Program-made: the position numbers and the translations under genes
The notes under the pieces: generated by a model
Told to the model about the DNA's origin: nothing
The model's database searches: none
What the model saw: only the letters and a program-made list of their open reading frames with translations
In this document: piece by piece, positions 46,564 through 59,170 of the stretch
How positions within the stretch are numbered: the stretch's first letter is position 1
Layout: each line of letters starts with the position of its first letter
Origin: Phoronis australis
Lineage: Eukaryota; Phoronida; Phoronidae
Assembly (NCBI GenBank): GCA_002633005.1
Contig: NMRA01000549.1
Span: 141,062-205,061, forward strand
Reading direction: 5' to 3'
DNA length: 64,000 bases

Positions 46564-46988
46564 TGTAGTCGCTTAACATCACGATGTCAGACGTAGTCCC
46601 TTGGCTTCGCATCATCAGATGTATAGTCCCCTTACCGTCACGCAGTCAGATGTAGGTCAAATAACCTCCCGCAGTCAGATAGTCCACTAAGTCTCACACT
46701 GACAAATGTAGTCCACATAACCTCATGTTGCTAGATGCACTATGGTCCCGTTGGCCTCACACTGCCATGTGTAGTCACCCTGATCTCTCATTGATAGTCC
46801 ACTTATAGCCTCCTGTGGCCAGATGTAATCCAGATAGCCTCACGTTGTCAAATGAAGTCAACTTAGCCTAACATTGCCAGGTGTAGTCCAGTTAGCCTCA
46901 AGTTTTCATGTATAGTCCACTTAGCCTCTCACTGACACATGTAGTTGCACTGGCCATACAGTGCCAGGTGTAGTCCCCAGGGTATCAC
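46564..46988 (+). repeat. Diverged minisatellite, roughly 39-bp period, about 11 units
   Basis: Units of the form TGTAGTCCACTTAGCCTCAC followed by A(T/C)TG(A/C)CAGA repeat about eleven times. The spacing varies slightly and divergence is considerable, suggesting an old array. No frame runs through it, so it is not coding. Confidence 0.85.
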
Positions 46989-46989
46989 A

Positions 46990-49000
46990 TTTAACATGAT
47001 ATAAAACGATTAAAGAAACATATCCAGATTCTTCAGCCTACTGTACTATAATTACGAATCGATGCCAAACCATTATTGATCCTTAATACATGTAAATGGG
47101 TAATTTACTACAATTACTAACTGGTAAGTCGCATCGTTCTGATGATAGAAATTAAATGTATATGTCACTAAAATGAGTATTAGCGTATAGTTTTGACCCA
47201 TCGGAGGCGGGACTAACGTGTCTGGCTGCATCCAAGGGTTCAGTATTGTCATTAGCAAGTTGATTGCGGACGAGCAGCGAAAATTCACATTGCGGAATTG
47301 ATAACTTGTCTGCGATATCGATTATATCCTACCAATCCTAATTTCATTTCAGGGGGCAATTTTATACACCTATTTGTAAGAATATCATGGCGTGTATTTT
47401 TCTGATACCGATAGCAATTCTTGTGGAAGGGTTCTGTTCCGCTCAAGATAACTAGTAACCAGTTTATGGAAATGAAATTTTCCCCACAGCAAGCTTTTCA
47501 TATGCCGTAAATGATTCGTTTTTGAATCGTCGCCATAAACAAAACTACAGCTAAACTTTTAAACTGACTTACAAACTTTCGATATGTTTAAAGCAAATAT
47601 ACAGGTTAAGAATAAGAATGCACTTTGGTTTATTTTCAGAAATATGAACTCAGCAAATGTGTCGTGGGGAGAGGGAACATTTAAATCACTTTACCGCAAA
47701 ATTACGCATAAAGAACATAAATTTCAAATTATTTGGTTGTTCTGCTGAACCTCGAAATCTCTCATCATACTAACACATGATTTTGACATAAACATAAAAT
47801 GAAAAGTCACTGAACCATCTGAAATCCAGACTCATTTAATTTTGAAGAACTGAATAGGTGATCAAAACATGACGATGAGATATAGCGATTGAAACGACTT
47901 ACCCCCACGGGCTCGCGTGAAATAGTCCTTCAGGAGACAAACACCGCCGATTAGTTACTTCACAAATAGTTCAGTTGGCCGCCTTTGAACGAAGAATCCT
48001 GTCTTTACTTAACGCGCAACTAATCCAAGTTCCGGGTAAAGACGGGTCCTTTCAACTGTTTTAATAACGTTTCGCCCTAAAAACATAGAATTCTACTCGT
48101 ATCATCTTGCTGCATTAACTGACGAGCTTTCGTTGCCAGAACAATCGGTATATAATTAAATGCCAACATCGCCACCTGGTGGCAACTCAACACACCTTAG
48201 GAAATTGTTTTATGAAGAGTCCCTCGCGTCGAAACCAGGTTGCGTTCCGTAAAGAAATTGTCAGGCAGAAAAAGCGATATCTTCCTCGCCAGACATCACC
48301 ACGTGCTCACACTAGTTGCCGGTGGCAGGGCTCAAATTAAGGGGAAACAAACACAGTCGTCTTGCAGTGCGCACTCAGAGCGGAGTAATAAGGGTAACGT
48401 GCCGGACCCTTCCATCTGAAATTCTACAAAACGAGAAAGCAAATGTGACATTTGCGTAAGGTAATTTGTAGGCATGCAAATCAATAGGCCTAGGTCTATT
48501 GTCCTGCCTTTAGCCAACGACATTAACGGAACATGATCGATTTTACTGCCAAAAACGTATTTTTGATATTATTATTGGATGGGTTGCAATATTTGAGACT
48601 CTTAACTTCGACTGGGGTGACAAGACAACAAAACCTGTTGTCTTTTTGATTACAAATCGTCAATTTTCGCGGTTATCTGCCAGGCATTTACTGAAATCAA
48701 GACCGGCGTCTTTACCTGTTCAATACTGATCCACTAACATTTATTGAGTGAAGTTTGTTTCTATCAGCTGCGATAGCTGAGGCAGTGTTTGTTCGATTTT
48801 GCATTGAGGCTGACCTCAGAAAATCGCTTTTCTTGCCGCTATAGTGTAACTATAATAATTTCGACTACAATCTTTTTCAAAAAGGACAATAATTCGTCTT
48901 ACTCGAGCACTCCGGGTCGCAAAATTAACCAGACCTGTCAGCAAAACGGGATTGCGAACTTGAAGCTCCGGACAATATGAGCATGTTTTTTTTTTCAAAA
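46990..49000. other. No gene seen
   Basis: Unique-looking AT-rich sequence; frames of 60-71 codons without recognisable domains. Confidence 0.4.
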
Positions 49001-49006
49001 TTTCTC

Positions 49007-49240
49007 TTAACTTTGAGGACACAATGGAGGACCTACATCGGTACTGTCAACACAGTGTCCGTGGTTGACCTCATGTAATGCAACGATCGTATTCGCGTTA
49101 GGTGCGTACACCGTACAAGTGCCGTGACCACGGCATACAAGCACTCCCTCATTGTCTGCTGGATCCGCTGTTGAGGCATCCACCGCCCACTTGCAATACG
49201 TACCTGTATGTAATCTCGGTCCGAGCTGCAATCTTAAGAA
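49007..49240 (-). CDS. Cysteine-containing frame, possible exon, EGF-like resemblance weak
   Basis: A minus-strand frame follows a plausible acceptor (pyrimidine-rich GGCTTCTTAAGATTGCAG, ending at about 49231). It encodes a segment containing VLVCRGHGTC and later GHCVDS..PPLC. CxGHGTC is a common core of EGF-like repeats, as in integrin beta and tenascin. The remaining cysteine spacing does not fit a complete EGF module, and an ACAG|GTACGT donor lies only about 24 bases into the putative exon. It may be a small extracellular-protein exon, a decayed one, or chance. Confidence 0.2.
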   Translation of the reverse strand, partial: FLRLQLGPRLHTGTYCKWAVDASTADPADNEGVLVCRGHGTCTVYAPNANTIVALHEVNHGHCVDSTDVGPPLCPQS

Positions 49241-49319
49241 GCCAAAACACCAGGATAACTCATTAAACGTTTTATCCCTGTGATGTTTTCTTATGCCAGT
49301 ACACAAGAGGCATTTGTAA

Positions 49320-50315
49320 TTAGATTAAAACTCAATAAAATATCCTAGAATTCCTGAATTGTCACCAGTTGCCGGTGGAGGCGGAGGCAATGCTTTAATT
49401 AAACGCAGACGCACATGTTACGAGTTTTTAAATCTCCGTCCTCGAACCAGTCGACCGCGATAAAGCAGGCTTTGTTTTATGCTGGATAGGGTGTCCTGAA
49501 AACGATAAGATTCAAGCACTGAACGGGGTTGTCGGAGATAATCCGCTTAATGATAGATTGCGTTGTGAGCGGGTCAAGAATCGCGATTTCAGGGCGATTC
49601 GTTCACACAAGCTGTAAACAAATGTACTCCAGTAAACATTTTTAGCAGTTAAAATTGTACTTCCGCTTCTCCGTCTTTTCTGTAAACATTGTTCGGTCAA
49701 ACCCTTTACCATGGGTGCCGCACGTACCCGGAGTGGTTTATCAGTGTGATCGCTGATATGATAATAAAATTAGAGAATAGCAAAAATCCTTCAAAACATT
49801 TTGATATTTCAGTACATACACAAAACGTACTGAGAGTGACGTAGCTGATATAATATCAAACGGCAAGACAAAGTTTCGGGAGCGAGATGTAAACAGGACT
49901 GTTCAATACAAGCAGCGCCACCTACATGTACTATATGTATGTGCTTCGCGTTACGTTACAAGTTTTCTCTAGAGAAAGAAACGGTTTTAAATGTCACGAT
50001 TTATTACTTGAGAGGAGATAATAAAGATGAAAACAACGGGAAGTGTGCATTGAACTTGTAACATTTCCTGAAAATAGTTATATTACACCAATATTTAACA
50101 TTGTAGTTTAACCGAGGAATCGGTGCCTCAGTTGCAGACGATGTAATATTTAGGAAATAAAACTGAGACAGTTGAGTGTTATTTATACTGCTGAAACTTT
50201 ATCTTCTTTAAACTATTTTGGAAAACTTTGATGATCGAGCCGGCAGTAACGACGTCGAGTCGGCATTGGCCTACCTTTGAACTTTCTATGTCAGAGTGTA
50301 TTGTTAAAGTAGTTC
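49320..50315. other. No gene seen
   Basis: No supported feature; frames under 70 codons. Confidence 0.4.
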
Positions 50316-50318
50316 CGG

Positions 50319-50362
50319 GAGTGCAATACGGAAAAACAATATCGCATGGCCGTATTGCACTC
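50319..50362. repeat. Perfect 13-bp inverted repeat around CAATACGG
   Basis: GAGTGCAATACGG (50319-50331) faces CCGTATTGCACTC (50350-50362) across 18 bases. CAATACGG occurs once more at 50411-50418. It may be the terminus of a foldback element. The 130-codon plus-strand frame over this region is not convincing as a gene. Confidence 0.6.
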
Positions 50363-50629
50363 AATTTATTCAACGCATGTGGGATAACTTCTTGTTTCAT
50401 ATATCCATCACAATACGGCCGTTATCAAATCCATCAGAAACGAATGAGATTCTGTTCTGTATCACATGCGCGCTCGTTTCTTACACGAGTCGCCATTACC
50501 TGTCCGAGGCTCCATGCACTTACCAGCACTAGAAGCAATGAAGTGCCACAAACACGGGTTTTCTGCGCAAAAATGTCAAAATGCCTTATAGGGCCGTATA
50601 AAAAAAACGTCACAAAATGATGTTCACAA

Positions 50630-52780
50630 TTTTGCTCCGTTCTTTTATGCAAACAGAATTAAATGTCGAATCACAAAAGGAAACAAACTAATCCGATGGG
50701 ATTAGTAAAACAATATGATGTACAAATATATGAAACTTAAAGTCATTTATTGTATATATTGTGAGATATTTCATTCATAAAAATCGCGTTAGTAAACATC
50801 AGAATAGGTTGAGAAATGAAGGCTGAAATAATTTGCGGTTGCAAAGCAACGTGCTCCCTAACGCCGAATATTATTTCCCCCCACTCAGAACTTGACCTCT
50901 CTTTCTAATTACATGTTGTTTTATTGGCATCATGTAAAACCACAGAAGATTATAAGGGTGTCTTATTCTGTCATCGGAGGCGGTCACTTTCAAGGATCGA
51001 CAGTAGATGTATTTCTACTTATATTTTTTCATGGCAGTGGTATGAATGATATGAACGCCCCAGATACAGTACCACACCCATTTTCACTAAGGAACACTTG
51101 AATTAACTGAATTTCATAACGATAATTGGTCTAAATCAAAACTTGTTCTTTAATGAAAGCACGCTTTAACCCTTGTCACGCACTCACTCTCGTATTCATT
51201 TTCATGTACTCGTTAGTAACAGTAATCAGCTGGCCCTCATGGTGGCGCAGAACTTGTGGATAGCGGCGCGGTCCCTCGCTGGCTGTTTTACATTACGAAC
51301 CGTTGCGACACGATCACGCTGACGAATTCCATATTCACTAAGAATTCATTTTTTTTTCATCGGTACATTTTAATTTGTCGCTTGCTTCGCGCAAAATCCC
51401 TGGGTGTAATTGTTTGTTTAAAAGATCCAGAATTTAATATCAAGCAGACATTTTAATACCTGTAGATATCCTGAAGATTTGTCTACCTCTTAGACACCTA
51501 TCACCAACAAGTAGCACATTATTAATGACTTAAATACATGTAGTGTCGCCGAATTTATTAATTACCTGAGTACATTTGGTGCGATGTAAATAATAAATCG
51601 CCAATTATACTTAAGATGTTTTGTCATGACGTCTAAGTCGTCTATGTGGGAGGTTTCATTACGCAAACGGAGACAGAGGTGATGATTAACATCCATCAAA
51701 ATTAATATCAAAAATGTGTTGACATATTTTCGCATATTTGATTACTGCTAATTATTAATTACAGTGTCACTGTCAATATTACCCACTATCAACGTGGCTC
51801 GCTTTAATTTGTATTGTATTCTAGCCCTCGTCATTTCCAATTCACTGTCCATTCACTAAGTGTTTTAAACGACCAAACAATTCAACCAAACATGATCAAG
51901 CTCAGGTAGCCACCGAAACTGAACCACCAGTGACTTTATTCTTTATTATTCTCTATTAATAACAAACATCTGAATGTACAAATGAAAACAATTGAATGCA
52001 CGTTACCTGAGATTTAGCAGCGTCAGGTGTATTGCATGTACGTTAACACACGACGTAATGACGTAATAAAAGCACCGAGCTGGTACAAGTGGAAAGTGTG
52101 CTCATTCATAAGAAACGTCTGAGTGAATGTACCTGGCTGGTGAGTTCACGGTAAAGCGAACAAGGGAGGTAATTGTTCTTGCTAAAAATAGTAACTAACC
52201 ACAAGATAAGCGAGTTATTGTCAATTGAGAAATTCCTAGTTTAAAGTAGGTAAAATACGTACCGTTTTTAGTATATTTCCATTTCCTACGTCCACAGTAC
52301 ATCTCGGGTTCGCTGCATAAAAGCACCAAGTCCCAGTTCAGGGTCTAGCAGTTCGTACACGTCGTGTACATTGAACAACGAGAAACGTCCATCGACCTAC
52401 ACGCGCACGTACACTGATTTCTGTATACAGTATTTGCGCCTAGTAATCTTCGTTTGTAAACAAATCATAAATTAAAAATCAAATTTATTCAGGAATTGAT
52501 GACAATCATTCTTTGCCTCTTTGAAACGACACTGACACATTGACGATATGGTACCTTATTACAGATTAACTATTCAAGCTTGTTGACAGAGGAATATTTT
52601 GAGATAATGAAATGGATTCGCGCCAAGAATTCAAGACTCACGGATATGCCCTAAAAATGGCGTTATTTCCGTATCCTAGTAAGAGCACAGGCAAAATTTC
52701 TGGGCTCAGTTTACTCAAAACAACTTCTATCAGTGAACCACTGAATATCATTTGAGGCAATCACTTCCCATTTAGTCCAC
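50630..52780. other. No gene seen
   Basis: AT-rich. A family A right end only (TTGGTCTAAATCAAAACTTG) lies at about 51127-51147. Otherwise nothing is supported. Confidence 0.4.
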
Positions 52781-52789
52781 AAAACTGCC

Positions 52790-54287
52790 GTCAAACCCGA
52801 CCACCTCATTTTAGTAATTTTTGGGCCTGTGCTGTGGTCTTACACCAATTTTAAAAGGAAGGAAGCGTATGCCTTGTGGAGAAATCACAGATGATTAGAC
52901 TGCTGCCTGGCCAACTAAAGATACTACCACTGGAATCTTTTGACGAGTCAGATCACCTACCAATCTCTTGCTCTTTGAAATCCTATTATGAATGCTCTGG
53001 CAGTATTGCTTCTCTGTTGACTATCAGGGGCGGATCCAGGATTTTGAGTTGGGGGGCAGGGCAGAGTATTAGCCCGGATTTTCCTCGTCAGATATTCGCA
53101 CCTCCGAACCGCCAAATGGAAACTGGACACTGACTGTGAAGTTCATTCTTGCAATGAAGTTCAAATGGAAAACCGAGAAGAGACTTCCGTTCGTCGAAAA
53201 TTTTAATTCAATGTTTGATGAGTTCATCACCCAGTTTAATTTCTGTTTATATAATAATTTCATTGACGAGGCTATTGATTTGTTAACTAATTTATATAAA
53301 ACTGCCGCCTATAAAATGATTGTTCAGACTCGTCCTTTTATCGAGAAAAGTTGGCCACCTTGGTGGGAAATTGAGTTAAGAATTTTAAAGAAAGCGAAGT
53401 GTGCAGCATTGAATAGATTTAGAAAATTCAATAACAGTAAATACCTCACTCTTTATAAAGACCTTGTTAAATGATTTAAGCAAAAGTTTAAGGAAAAATA
53501 AAACCTTTCTTGCTAATCTGGGTAGTAAGTTGGTTGAACTCAAAAACAACCCACAAGAGTTTTGAAAACATCTCGTAGTAAAAACACTGATCAAAACTCG
53601 ATCTTTCCGAACCAATGGTATTATTATTTTAAGTCTCTATTCAACCCTGTTACCCAGGTGGCCAGTGGCATTGTCACAGAAACTGAAAGGAAAGCGGCTT
53701 GCATGTGAACTGTGTTGATTGTCTTAACACTACCCCTGTATTATTGAATCAGGCGTTTACTGTGGAATAAGTTTTGAGTGTTATAGAAAAAGTGCCGAAC
53801 GGCAAGGATTGCAGTGGGCATCGATGGCCTTACTTTTGAATTGTTTAAACAAACTAAAATGGTCATCGCACCACCTTTAACTGATATGTATAATAAGGTA
53901 TTGTCTTTTGTGTTTACCCACAGGTATGGTGCAGTGCTGCAATCTGTCCACTATTTAAACAAGGATCGATTAATGGCGAGGGTAACTATTGCAGTATTGC
54001 GATGTCTGTAGTTGGAAAATATTTACTAAAATCATAAATAGTTGCCTTACCATTTGGGCAAATGAAAACAATTTGATCCATGAATCTCAAGCTGGATTTA
54101 AATGTTATAGCACCGCTGATCAAATTTTTACTTTACAAGGTATTATGCGGAAATATATTTCAAAAAGAAGGGGACAATTTTATGCTCTTTTTGTTGATTT
54201 CTCCTGTGCTTTCGATAATATTCCACATAATTTGCCGTGGTACTGGTTTAAAAATTAGTTTACATGGCAATGTTCTAACGAATTTAA
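52790..54287 (+). pseudogene. Decayed LINE (endonuclease tail and reverse transcriptase)
   Basis: Plus-strand fragments in several frames follow the order of a non-LTR retrotransposon ORF2. First comes an AP-endonuclease C-terminal motif, SDHLPISCSL (about 52950-52980). Then a linker with WWEIELRILKKAKCAALNRFR (53364-53430) and the reverse-transcriptase start NGKDCSGIDGLTFELFK (about 53790-53850). Last come a QAGFKCYSTADQIF segment and the RT motif A YALFVDFSCAFDNIPH (about 54180-54230). Frameshifts and stops separate these pieces, for example at 53472 and 53600-53760. The catalytic FxDD box and the C-terminus are absent because a Kolobok-like element begins at 54288. The clade cannot be set firmly; it resembles the EN-containing Jockey/CR1/I group. 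It has no coding potential now. Confidence 0.8.
53027..53066 (+). repeat. GGCGGATCCAGGATT repeat fragment within the LINE
   Basis: GGGGCGGATCCAGGATTTTG followed by a G-rich stretch breaks the LINE between its endonuclease tail and linker. A related start, GTGGCGGATCTAGGATATC, opens the repeat at 59171. It looks like a short insertion of a common interspersed repeat. Confidence 0.5.
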
Positions 54288-56114
54288 AGGAGAATGCCAC
54301 CCAAAAACAACCTATTTTGTATCAATTTAGGTCAAGTAGTTCCACTCGATAACAGAAAATTCAGTTGTTTTACCTGACACCAAACGGCAGACGGAGGTGC
54401 TGAATTTAACCAATGACGTAATGGGTTCGAACGCAGTCTAGTGTTCAGCCGTTCACAACAGGCTTACTGGTGTCAACCTATCGCTTGAATTCACCGTTTT
54501 ACATCAAAATTCGATGTAAACCCCTTACAAATACATCGAGTTCTTGAACAAACCTGTTGTCTTACTTTACTGTTACGGATTTATAGGTATTTGAACGTAC
54601 CGTAGCCTTCCGAGTTCTCCTGTAGGCCAATTTACCATGGTCGGTCACGGGAGTTTGGATCTGTTTAGTGATAAATTTGAATCATTCTTCCATGAAATAC
54701 AGACGGGGGAACATAGCTGTGTAATGTACTTTTAGACTTGCGATTTTTTCAGCTCTAAACACACAAAACGCTTTTTACTCCAGGTAAATGAGAATGTCTG
54801 ATCTCCGAGTCTGTGTACTGAAAGTTTTTATTCAAGTTTGTGTATCACGCTTCTGATGTAGGGCCTACTCAGACAAAAACTTTGGATGCCTAAAACATAC
54901 GTGCGCGCGTCAGTACATGCTTACACTGGTGACCGCTCTGATTCCCTAAGCCCCAGACAACTTTTACAATGCCTAGCGCCCTTTGTATTGAAGTAGATCT
55001 GAGCTAATGAAGTGGAAAGGTAATTGACAGCATTACTGTCTCAACAATGGTTGCTGTTTGGTTTTCTCTGACATTTGCAGAGTTATAGCCTGCAACTCTG
55101 GAGAGTAGTTTTAACTTGGTACATTATGAATATTACAAAATGACTACTGAAAAGGCTAACTTGCGTTTATCGTCAAAAAGGGCGACTTCCCAAAGGAACG
55201 ACAAGTTTCATATTGGTTTTCTTCATTTAATTTTTAATACTACTGCCCACTTGTTTTTTTTTCTTACCCGAAACGGGCTGATAACTTTTTATCTAAGTTT
55301 TGACCTTGAAGTACCAAAACAGTGGTAGATTTTGATCGCCAGCTAACTTTAAGTTAGCTGACTTAATTAGTTAAGTTCACGAGCCCATACCTAAATTTAC
55401 CACATTACAGGTACAATAAACATGTCATTAGATTTTAATCTTTATTAGAGCTCAAATCATAAAATAAAAACAAAAGTGCAAATATGGTGATAACCAAACT
55501 GAAGATTTGGAATCTCTGGATAATTTCGGTGGCATTGACTATATATAACTATTCTAGCTCTTTGTCAGTAATAAAAATGAAAAGTGTGCACAACAACTGT
55601 TTCCTGGTCAAAAATCTGGTTAAACGAGATTGAAAGAAAATTAAAAAATGAATCCATGTGATATTGTTAACTCTGATCAGCGTTTGTATATCCACCGAGC
55701 ATATCAATGCGGGTGCCTTGTCTTCAATCATCCCAATGGTTGCATAGTTCTTAGGTTATTAGTTCATTGATTTTAAAAAATCGAAAACCATATTTGGTTG
55801 TTTTTTTCCAACTGAATACCACCGTGGTGTTCGTTTATAACGAAAATTAGTGTTCACTGCAGTTTGAAAATTCGTCATTATATAGTCAGGAGATGTCTAA
55901 TACAGTTTGTGGTCGGATAATTTAATTGGGCTTTGCTCAGTCGCATCGGGCAACGCGGTCATCACAATTGTACCTGATTCCGGCGCCGCGCTCTCTTTGA
56001 TCCTGGTACAAGCCGCTCAGACGGACGAGCGCCAATTTCCGCATATCTTAGACATGCGTGACTTCCTTGTAAGCATATTATTCCACCCGTTCCTTACGTG
56101 GTGATTATTCACGG
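54288..56114 (-). mobile_element. Kolobok-like element, copy 2, right end missing
   Basis: Begins AGGAGAATGCCACCC directly after a TTAA (54284-54287), exactly as copy 1 at 21268. It stays alignable with it to ATTATTCACGG (copy 1 about 23301). The part with the ballast-like and THAP frames and the right TIR is absent. Flanking sequence to the left is LINE reverse transcriptase; to the right the LINE does not resume, so the right side was lost by deletion or rearrangement. No coding frame is shared convincingly with copy 1. A block at 55942-56010 differs from copy 1 at only about 3 of 68 positions. Confidence 0.75.
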
Positions 56115-56362
56115 CCTTTGCGTACTCGTGTGCTGTAGGCCTAGGTATATGTCGTATACATGTAGACCTACTGTGGGCCGATGGCTTCGAGTGCAAAACA
56201 AATAGTGAATATCTCTGTAGGCTGAGTCAAGATACCTAAACTACACGTTTGGACTGCCAAACACGGAGTCGGACGCAAAAACACGACTCAGGCGTACCGC
56301 GCGGTGAGGCCTACCGGTACTTAAAAGAACGCCGTTCACTGACTCACATACACGGGACTGAA

Positions 56363-56492
56363 CTCAAAAAACACGATCCATTCACCCAAAATACACGGTC
56401 ACGGTCAACGTGTTTGGCGATCCGTGTACCGTGTTTCTACGTGAATGTGAGTGCGGGACCGTATATTTTGGGTGAGTGGATCGTTTTTTGAG
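56363..56492. repeat. Long imperfect palindrome, about 37-bp arms
   Basis: The left arm (56363-56400, starting CTCAAAAAACACGATCC) pairs with the right arm (56457-56492, ending GGATCGTTTTTTGAG), both containing TCACCCAAAATA. About 56 bases separate them and contain further ACACGG/CCGTGT inverted motifs. An 80-codon plus-strand frame crosses it but is not credible as a gene. CACCATA / TATGGTG inverted around ATC follows at about 56497-56513. Confidence 0.7.
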
Positions 56493-56796
56493 GTGACACC
56501 ATAATCTATGGTGACACTACGATATTCGAAATAGTTCTTTCCCTTCAACATCCGGTGTTTCGTTTAGCGGCGCGCATTTTGGACGAGAAAGAACTCGAAG
56601 TTGTTCTTATGGTATGTTTCGTGGTTTTTGTTTGTTTTCACAATAACTTTAACTTCGATGTAAGAGTCTATCGTGGTCGAAATCGTTGTTTGTTTACTTC
56701 TGTGACCTGCTTAGGTAGTGAAGGGAAACCTAGGAAACTCGAGGCGGTCGGGAAAATTCGAACGAGTGGACTGTAGGCTACTGCCTGCGCAGCCGC

Positions 56797-59121
56797 CTCC
56801 CGTTCAGTAACGCTAGGACCTAGTTTAAAGACATAGTTTCACACCAAAACAACTGCTTTTCAAAACAAATAATAGCACTGTGTGAATCTGTTGCACAGGT
56901 CAGTTCTTGTCTGCACAGCTTGGTTAATGAGAAAACCCCAGCAGTAATGACCTTTTCCGACTTCAGCCAAGTCAATTCTGAGAACAAGCATATGTGGTTA
57001 CATAACCGTCTGTGATGTCAGATCAGGAAGACAGCTGTGTATTGCAATGGCTACAAGCAGTCAGCCCTCCAAAATTTTGCTTGCTTCATTTGATAATTCC
57101 TTTCAACTCCATTTGTTGTCATAATTAAATTGTTTTTTGCCAAGGAGATGTAAAGACCAATGTATCACAGATACCCAAGCCTAATATAAAACATTGCAGT
57201 TTTAATTTTTTTTTCATTTTCAGCAGTGAGTAAAAAGGATGTCATCTTTTAATTTAACCACGTATATAATTGAAATTTGAGTGGAGGTGGCAATCTCAAT
57301 GACAGAATTACAAGAACACTTGAAATGGAAGTCTTCTGAACTTGGTTTTTTAAATTCATGTGTTAATCTATTGAAATAATAATAAACCCAAGGCATCGAG
57401 AAATATTACCTGAAGATGCCAGTGAACATACTATATCAGCTGTTCATTAAGGGAAGTTACTTCTATCATGCTTTGGTCACTGAGTCATAGAAATCAAAGA
57501 ACAAATCAGAGGACGATTATGACTTAATCCACAGTTCAAATTAAAATTTAGTGCTTTCAGTCGGAATTATATATTTGGTTCCTACAGTGAAAGACTTTCA
57601 AGGTAGTTGAAGGTTCCCGCTACAGTACATAAGTCACAACTGAAATAATCTCAGTACAGTAAAGATTATATGTGAGTCAAAATGATCTAATCTTTTACCA
57701 AAATAAGTAACTTAGAATGCACAGTATTTTAGAACATTTAAGCATTACAAACGTTATCCAACAACAAGACAAATATACATGATATGAAAGTGGGTATGCC
57801 TAACTATTACCATGGAGACCAGGTATTTCCTTACATTCGAATTCGACAAGCATAATTTGAAAAAATAAGAAGTTGCATGGAAAAAGGATTGGAGGCTGGA
57901 AGCTCCACAATCCAACATGGCCTATTACTCTATTAAGAGCCTTAAGTTTAATACATTTTGGGCCTTGATAACGTGAATTCAGAAAGCAAAAAGTTACAAC
58001 GCATGTATTGAAAGAACGATTTATACTTAAAATTTAGGAAAATATGAATTATGTTGTGACACATAATCAAACCTTGAAGCGCAATTGATTTTCAAAGAAA
58101 AAACTTAAGGATTTCAAAACTTTTTCAACTATTTTTAAGCTGAGTGTATGGTCAACTGAATGGGATATTCGCACTGCAATAACTAGAATATTCCTCATAT
58201 TTTTGCACAAAAACATAAACATTGTGCAAAGTTGCTTTTTGTAGCAGCTTTCATCAAAATTTATCAAAGTTAAACTTCACCAAGTACAAAATACCCGATA
58301 GAACATGCCCTTCAGTTCAGCAGAAGTCGCCATGTTGTCGGTGCCGCCGGAAATGAGACAGGAATTGTGAGCTTTTTTATAACTCAATAAGTAACATCTG
58401 CTTGCCTGAAATCCAATGAAAACTATTGAATTGCTCAGAATAGTAGGTATAGATCTTTATCNCAAATATTTACTCCAGTTTAAATCTAAAAGTCCGTCTA
58501 CATTTGAAAAAATTACTCCTCTTGGCACACAGCAATGGACACTGTGGACTCAGTGAGGCTGACTCTGCAATGATCAGGTCACGTCCCTGCTAACAACTGT
58601 AAATTATTTATGGCTACTTACAAGACCATGTGCATATGTGTCACATTTCAGAGAATTAATGGGCAAAAGTTGCATAATAAACCGATTCTAACAAACACAA
58701 AGATTCCATTTGTGCCAGATAGTCCCAGCCAAGAGTACAAACCTATGGATGGACTCGGCAGTGGTCGGGTCAGGAATTCCTGATGTGTTCCTGATGTGAC
58801 GTGTTTCCGAAGATAGCCGAAGTTCAAAATTTTCTGTTCTCAAAATTTTGTGGGGAAGTGGGAGCGTGTTTTACACGAATAATAGAAGAATATGGGGGTT
58901 GAAATAAAAAGGAATGTGGTTTATAAGCAACCTTTATTAACAGTCAACACATGTGTATACATATTAATTACAACTAAATAGCTGTGAACCAATCTCTTTA
59001 AAAGCAAGACTTTGCGAGATTACGCGAGACATTGCCCTGTATTTCAAATAAGAGCACGTGACCTTGGCTAGCTTTTGGCTAGGTCCTAGCGTAGGTCCTA
59101 GCGTCTACTGAACGCACGCCT
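56797..59121. mobile_element. Family E long element (about 2.3 kb)
   Basis: The left end CCGTTCAGTAACGCTAGGACCTAG faces the right end CTAGGTCCTAGCG..TCTACTGAACGCACGCC as an inverted repeat. Sequence just inside the right end (GCGAGATTACGCGAGACATTG..GCACGTGACC) matches the MITE at 19483-19634. The AT-rich interior holds no frame above 66 codons, so any transposase has been lost. One undetermined base lies at 58462. On the minus strand at about 58331, CAACATGGCGACTTCTGCTGAA is a good initiation context with a short frame, possibly a first exon. An alternative is two separate family E MITEs of which one has lost an end. Confidence 0.45.
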
Positions 59122-59170
59122 GCACAGGCGTCCTTACTTTCTACCTTAGTCCAGATTAGTATTATGCATA

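Noticed and set aside
46564-46988. CRISPR-like array
   Set aside because: Units are diverged throughout with no constant repeat and unique spacer division, and the genome is eukaryotic; it is a minisatellite.
50228-50620. 130-codon plus-strand frame
   Set aside because: It crosses the CAATACGG inverted repeat, overlaps a minus-strand frame of similar size and shows no domain.
55907-56104. 65-codon frame in Kolobok-like copy 2
   Set aside because: The aligned copy 1 has a stop (TAG) and indels in this frame, so coding is not conserved.
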